Source of the DNA: Cryptomeria japonica
Taxonomy: Eukaryota > Streptophyta > Pinopsida > Cupressales > Cupressaceae
Assembly (NCBI RefSeq): GCF_030272615.1
Contig: NC_081409.1
Span: 205,775,364-205,839,363, forward strand
DNA length: 64,000 nt
Direction of reading: 5' to 3'
Shown: positions 57,859-64,000 of the stretch, piece after piece
Position numbering within the stretch: position 1 is the stretch's first letter
Layout of the letters: each line of letters begins with the position of its first letter
The notes under the pieces: model-generated
Told to the model about the DNA's origin: nothing
Databases searched by the model: none
The model's input: the letters and a program-made list of their open reading frames with translations, nothing else
Program-made: the position numbers and the translations under genes

Positions 57859-60800
57859 ATGGCTCAAACCCGATCACGATCAAGGCAACGAGAAATAGAA
57901 ATTGAGGAAGAAGAGGACAACCTCAATGAATTTCAAGAAGCACTTGGAGGAAATGTGAATGACGAAAACCCAAGTACTCCCACTCCTTCAACAATCGAAA
58001 GGGTTCAGCATAACCCTCATTTTAACAGATTATTTGATGAAATATTAAGGAGCAATGCGGATGCTCACTTTTTAAGACTCGCTCAAGAAGGAGCCAAACT
58101 CCCCTCTGACTTTGATCTTGCCCAATTAAGACAAGCATCAGAAAGACAAAGTCGCCATGAGGAGGAAAGAGGTAGAAATCACATCAGATATAACATCCCT
58201 CGAGGTAACCCACCACCTCCTCCTCCAAATGAAATGGAGATGTTGCGGCAACAAGTCGAGAATCTCGCCCAACAACTTCATAGTGGTGTTAAGACCAATC
58301 AATTTTCACTTAACGACATCTGTCCCTATCCGTTTGATAGGAATCTTTATATGCCACCCTTTCCACGCGGGTTCGAAACACCAAAATTCAAAAAATATAG
58401 AGGAAAGGGAGATCCCCGCGATCATGTCCGAGAATTTCATTCCGCTTGTATCAAAGTCGCATATGAAGACACATACTTAATGCGCCTTTTTCCCCAAAGC
58501 TTGGGAGGAACAACCACATCATGGTTTTCCCGACTACCAGGTGGCATAAGAACATTTGAGGAACTCATCCAGAAGTTCCTATCTCATTACTCTTATAATA
58601 TTGAACGCGACATCACCATGGCTGATCTATGCAATACCAAACAAAAACCAGGTGAATTATTCTCAGTATTCCTGCAACGATGGCGCCAAATGTCTAGCAG
58701 ACGTTCTCTTCAGTTACCTGAATGAGAACTAGTGGAAATTTTCATTTCCAACTTAAACGAAGAAATGGAATTTCACCTAGATGTCAAAGATATAGATTCT
58801 TTTAACGATATGATCACCAAAGGTATAAAATGTGAAAGGGCACTCATCAAAAAAGGACTCATCAAAATCTTTAATGAACCCAAAGATGGTCCTCGCCCGC
58901 GCTTCAATAGTGATAAACCAAACTTCTGGAATAAGAATAAGAATATCGTCAACGATGGAGTTGTGGATGCTCGGACTGTCCAAAATGCACAACCTGTGGT
59001 TCGGTTTGCAGGACAAAATCCTCCACCTCAAAATAACACAAATGTTCCTCTTAATCAAGGTCGCATCACATCTCATGATGAACCAAGACCTCGTCCACAA
59101 AAACAAAAACGCACATACACTCCCTTAGGGGAACCCATTGAAACAGTGATGCGACAACTCATTTCTCAGAATTTGATCACTCTACCTAAGCTATCCAACT
59201 ATGAGCCGCAAGTTAAACCGGCATGGTGGAGAGATACTGAACACTGTGAGTTCCATCAAGGAAGAGGACACAAGACAAGTAATTGTCACCGATTGAAAGA
59301 TCTCATTCAAGATCTTATTGATCGAGGAGAAATTGAGATTGAAGGACATGATTAAAAAATGACAAATAATGATCACCTGATGTTCAAGAATCCACTTCCA
59401 TCACAAGATCAAAGGGGTCCTTCCACTTCCAGGCGAGGCACCGATACCACTGATTATACGCAGGCTGCGTATAACTACACTGTAAATCACCTGTATGATG
59501 CCAATGAACAAGTTGCAACTATAACCTTCAAAAATCCCACCTCAAATTGCAATGTTGTTACGCGTCGCGGCAAAGTCACCATCAAGGCAGCTCCACAGGG
59601 CACCACCTCTGTCCCGAAGCAATACAATCTTGTGGAACAATTAGATAAAATGCCTGCGCTCATTTCCATTTTAGAACTATTGCGCCTATCGCCATCTCAT
59701 AAAACAATCTTGGATCAAGCACTCCAAGAGGCGTCAGTCCCTGCAAACCTTAATACGGACCAGTTTCAAGCCATGGTTGGAAATCTAAAGTCATCACCTT
59801 GTCTCACTTTTTTCGAAAGTGACAACTCTTCTTTCCAACAACCTCATAATGCTTCGCTACACATTGAAGGCTTTGTCAACCAACACAGGATCAAGCGAGT
59901 CTTGATCGATAATGGAGCAGGCCTAAACATTTGCACACTATAGTTGGTCACAGCATTGGGATATGCAATAGAATCAGTGGATCCTCGCAAGAAGATCACC
60001 ATCAAAGCCTATGATGATGCAGAGCGGTCATCCAAAGGAGCTGTGGTACTACCAATCCGAGTAGGCCCTATGGTAAAGCATATCATTTGTCAGGTTCTGG
60101 ACCTTCCTCTGCCATATAATCTATTATTAGGGAGACCTTGGATACATGCCATGCAAGTCGTTCCATCTACCTACCATCACTGTATCAAGTTCCCACATAA
60201 TGGTGCAGAGATCACAATCCTGGGCGATGCAAATCCCTTTGCATTTTGCCATAATATCAGCCATCAACCAGAGATTACTGTTCCTAATAATAGGGAAGCC
60301 ATTTCCTCCACATCATATGTAAATCCCGCCTCTCTTGCCAGTTCAAACACCCCTATACCCAAGCAAGAAAAGCTTAAGATGAAAGTCGCAGAGGAAGGTC
60401 CTGGAGAATACAACTTGAGTCAGCTCTTTTGTGTGGGACAAATGCCCACTTCTCCTAGAACACATGGTAAACCACAGCAGTTACTCCAGCAACCACTAAT
60501 CATGCCTGCATGTGCCTTGACGCCTTTCATCCTTGGAAAGAGTCAAGAGGAAGAGACACAAGATGAGGACCTAGCGGAATGGATCTATAAAGATCCCATC
60601 ACCACTGATGAACCGCAAGTTACACTTCCTACGGAACAATATGGCAAAGGCCTCCTCATTATGCAAAGAATGGGATATGATGGTCAAAGTGCTTTGGGAT
60701 ACTACAAACAAGGACGACATGAACCTCTACTACCAGAATTCAAGCCCAAAGGTAATACAGGCCTAGGCTTTGAAAAAGAGATCCTTCCTAAACTCAAATT

Positions 60801-61131
60801 CAAAGGAAAACCCAGCAAACCATTTTGCCCACCTACTGCAAAGAGGACACCTTTCATAATCAAAGCACCATCAAGCACTATCCCCACTGCCCCATCGAGG
60901 CTCACAAACCCACCACAACCATCTACAATACCAATCATCCCACCAAATGAACCAGTAATCCCATCAGCAACACCATTTGTAGCAACAACTGTATGGAAAC
61001 CTACAACAACATCTATGGCACCAGCCATTCCAACAGAAACCACTGAGGCAACACTACCAATACTTCCTGTGCCAGATCCTTTAAAACCCCATCACGGTTC
61101 CTGCAGCACCGATCACTACAAAGGTACATAA
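57859..61131 (+). pseudogene. Element C gag, protease and G-patch region
   Basis: One frame from MAQTRSRSRQREIEIEEEED at 57859. Gag capsid-like motifs: YMPPFPRGFETPKFKKYRGK, DHVREFHSACIK, LMRLFPQSLGGTTTSWFSRL and FLSHYSYNI. A zinc-finger-like CEFHQGRGHKTSNCHRLKDL lies near 59245-59305. The protease-like site IKRVLIDNGAGLNIC is near 59890-59930. The G-patch-like segment LLIMQRMGYDGQSALGYYKQ..NTGLGFE is near 60655-60775, followed by a Pro/Thr-rich linker. Stops: TGA 58723, TAA 59353 and TAG 59941. The first fits CGA (E-R-E-L) altered at CpG; the third fits CAG. A frameshift near 61080-61130 moves the coding into the next frame. Confidence 0.85.
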
Positions 61132-64000
61132 ACCAATCACGCCTACCGTATTTAACTCCAAAGACATCCCAGTATGGTATAGCAATCGGATGCTGGAGAG
61201 TGATTCAGAGACCGACTCACATGAGTGGGAATTTGATTCTGTACAGCTTAACACTTCAGATGAGGAAGACACATCACCACCTCCGCCCCACAAAGACATC
61301 CCTGTTTACGGAGAAGCACAGATAAAGACCACTTGGGTACCTGAGCTGGAAACATCTTCCACAGACCCTACGTCTCATCCTACGCCTGATTCTGACAGGG
61401 AGAGTACCATCAACGACCTTCACCACACTGTCTTAACCCTCACTGATACATCTCCCGCACTTAACTTAATCGATGAAGTAATGCCCATTATCCACCCTGA
61501 ACTCATCGAATGGAACCAACCAAATCCCCCATGTCTTGACCTCTTCCAGAACGATGAGGCTATCATTGACTTTTTGGAATTAAGGGATAATCTACCAAGC
61601 GGGGATCACAAAGCTGGATTCGCCATTGAACTTAATAGCGCAGCATACTTCGGGGCGGATGCCAAACCTTTCAGCTGCAAAAATATAACAATGAAACATG
61701 GATCTTCCAGTGAAAACCACACTGTGGCACTGTTTGATCCCACAAAAGTAAAAAGAAAGAGCGTATCCAACGGTGAAAACCTCTCTGAGGTGCCTGAGGA
61801 TGAAGGGTTTGACATTCTCCCTGCAAGCACACAACAGGAACGATCAACGATTCTCATCGAGGAAACCAAAGAATAAAATGTGGGGACTCCTGAAAACCCT
61901 CATATCATACATCTGGCATCTCTTCTCACTCCAGAGGAACAGCCTCAATTCATAGAGTTCTTCCAGCAGCGTCAGATCAACTTTGCATGGTCATATGCAG
62001 ACATGCCTGGGCTTGATCCGGATTTAGTCATGCATCACCTCACCGTAGCAGAAGGAGCCAAACCTATCAAGCAGAAGCTTCGTAAGATGCATCGCCAGAT
62101 TGCAGTGCTAGTCAAAACAGAACTCAAGAAACTCCTGGATGTTGGTTTCATTAGACCAATTGATTATGCAGAATGGATCTCCAATATTGTGCCTGTCGGC
62201 AAACCAAAAGGGGGCATCCGCATTTGTACAGACTTCAGAGATCTGAATAAGGCATGTCCTAAGGATGACTTTCCCCTACCAAATATTGACATCATAGTGG
62301 ATCTAACAGCAGGACATGCCATGCTTTCACTCATGGATGGCTTTTCAGGATACAATCAGATAAAGATTGCACCCGAAGATCAACATAAGACAACCTTCAC
62401 ATGTCCATGGGGCACATACTGCTGGAATGTAATGCCTTTTGGTCTAAAGAATGCAGGAGCGACCTATCAAAGAGCAATGACCACCATCTTCCATGACATG
62501 ATGCATACTATGATGGAAGATTATGTGGATGACTTACTAGCAAAATCACTCACTAGAGATGGACATCTCCAAATCTTAGATAAAATCTTTGATAGACTGG
62601 AACAATACCATGTTCGACTCAACCCAAAGAAATGTGTCTTCGGAGTGACCTCCGGGAAGCTTCTAGGATACATTGTCTCAAGCAAAGGCATTGAGGTCGA
62701 TCCAGCAAAGGTTAAGGCAATAATGGACATGCCACCTCCAAGGAATATCAATCAGCTAAGAACACTACAAGGACGACTTCAATCCATCCGCAGATTCATT
62801 GCACAATTGGCCGATAAGTGTCACCCATTCACACACCTGCTACACAAGAACATCCGCTTTCAGTGGGATGACAAATGCCAACAAGCATTTCAGGTGCTTA
62901 AAGACTATCTCATGAATCCACCATTGCTGATGCCACCAGATCCAAGTAGACCGTTGTTACTTTATATCTCAGCAACAAGTACAACATTGGGTGTATTATT
63001 GGCACAACATAATGCAGAAGGTAAAGAGTGTGTTGTTTACTACATCTCTTGCACACTGGTTGGCTATGAACTCAATTACACACCTATTGAGCGAGCTTGC
63101 CTAGCAGTAATCTTAGCAGCCACTAAATTGTGACACTATCTGTTGACGCACAAGGTACAACTCATCGCAAAGATTGATCCACTCAAGTATTTACTCAGCA
63201 AAGCAGCATTGACAGGTCGCTTGGCCAAATGGGTAATGATTCTAAGTGAATTTGACATCGAGTATGTGGACCGTAAAGCTATCAAAGGGCAGGTCATTGC
63301 AGATCAGTTGGCCGATGCACCACTCATAGGCGATCATCCCCTCATTTCCAATTTTTCAGATGAAGAGATATTCATGATCACAGAAGTACAACCATGGAAA
63401 CTATATTTTGATGGTTCATACACTAGGCACGGCTTAGGGGCAGGCATTTTGTTTATCACACCTCAAGGTGACAGCATCCCAAAGTCTTACAGGCTCACAT
63501 TTCCATGCACAAACAACATAGCAGAGTATGAGGCCTTGATCACAGGACTCAGGTTAGCCGTACAATGGAAATTACAAGAACTACAAGTATATGGCGATTC
63601 CCAACTAGTCATTCGACAAGTAACAGATGAATATCAGACCAAAGATGATAAACTCATGCCATATAAGCAAATGGTGGACACTCTAAAGACATCATTTACT
63701 ACTATCACTTTTGAGCAGATACCAAGAGATCAGAATCGAGCTGCTGACGTCATGGCTACCATCGCATCTCTACTAGATCTTCCACAGAATTCAACACACT
63801 ACGAGTTCTTGGTAGAACAGCTTTGGATCCCCGCTTATGATATCCCCGAATCTGAAATGATATGTCACCTTGTTGGTTCCGAATCCCCATGGTACGGTGA
63901 GTTCTACACCTATCTCCGCGATCATACCCTTCCTCCCAACCAATCAAATAACCAACGAAAAACCTTCATTCGCCAAATTGCTCGATATACTATTATTGCC
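61090..64000 (+). pseudogene. Element C reverse transcriptase and two RNase H domains (partial)
   Basis: The frame resumes near 61090 after a shift. After an acidic linker (DEEDTSPPPPHKDIP) and a TAA at 61874, RT follows: GFIRPIDYAEWISNIVPVGK, PKGGIRICTDFRDLNKAC, SLMDGFSGYNQI, FGLKNAGATYQRAM and YVDDLLAKS (62520-62550, canonical YVDD). Ty3-type RNase H: LLLYISATSTTLGVLLAQ..YTPIERACLAVI. A TGA at 63131 replaces Arg of KLRHYL, a CpG-type change. The second RNase H follows: WKLYFDGSYTRHGLGAGILF, CTNNIAEYEALITGLRLAV, VYGDSQLVIRQV and RDQNRAADVMA. The sequence ends inside the spacer before integrase. Confidence 0.9.

Larger units (their letters stand above)
53728..64000 (+). mobile_element. Tat-lineage Ty3/gypsy retrotransposon (C), cut by the window edge
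   Basis: Plus-strand element: LTR, primer site at 55168, long leader (55190-57858), gag, protease, G-patch region, RT, RNase H, then the second (archaeal-type) RNase H, with sequence ending before integrase. The extra RNase H before integrase, the long leader and the Arg-tRNA-like primer site are features of the Tat/Ogre group. It is inserted at the integrase end of element B; no PPT precedes its LTR, so the LTR is its own 5' LTR rather than the 3' LTR of B. The 3' LTR and target duplication lie outside the window. Confidence 0.85.

Overview
This window looks like plant nuclear heterochromatin, most likely from a large gymnosperm-type genome (inference). It holds plant-type Ty1/copia and Ty3/gypsy Tat-lineage retrotransposons, an L1-type LINE, a hAT-like transposase, small terminal-inverted-repeat elements, a long (AT)n microsatellite and long AT-rich stretches. 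There are no bacterial, organellar, rRNA or tRNA genes. Almost every coding stretch belongs to a mobile element, and most are broken. The one apparently intact non-transposon gene is a 355-residue multi-pass membrane protein on the minus strand (11862-12929).

Layout. 1-4200: a truncated duplicate of that membrane-protein gene, split by a 2.76-kb minus-strand LTR element (1288-4044) that carries a bromodomain-like gene fragment. 4200-8640: AT-rich, no clear gene. 8641-10939: a non-autonomous element with 16-bp perfect terminal inverted repeats, containing nine ~122-bp tandem repeats split by a 163-bp MITE. 11285-12929: the intact gene and its flank. 13838-13922: (AT)n. 14060-22310: an L1-type LINE with ORF1, ORF2 (endonuclease, reverse transcriptase, zinc finger, RNase H) and an unexpected third ORF. 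23280-24000: copia remnant. 25314-29080: decayed hAT-like transposase gene with TATA box and a 5'UTR intron. 29796-33839: an unidentified decayed coding region on the minus strand. 34384-36400: diverged direct repeats around a second minus-strand coding fragment.

36420-64000 is a nest of LTR retrotransposons. Gag-side remnants of a Tat-like element (A), with an internal 909-bp tandem duplication, end in an LTR at about 42263-42976. Next comes the RNase H-integrase part of a second Tat element (B, 43000-44907, resuming at 53664). B is interrupted by a solo copia LTR (D, target duplication TTAGT), which is itself interrupted by a nearly full-length minus-strand copia element (E, 45861-53633, target duplication CCCCC). 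A third Tat element (C) has its LTR at about 53728-55165, a long leader with a regularly spaced AGCGCTATTG array, and gag-protease-RT-RNase H running off the right edge.

The elements do not form a working pathway together. The window records serial insertion followed by decay. Many premature stops, especially in the LINE, are what C-to-T (or G-to-A) changes at methylatable cytosines would produce. Points for follow-up are the phased motif array, the LINE third ORF, the bromodomain-carrying LTR element, the CHG-type stop pattern and the unidentified 29.8-33.8 kb coding region.
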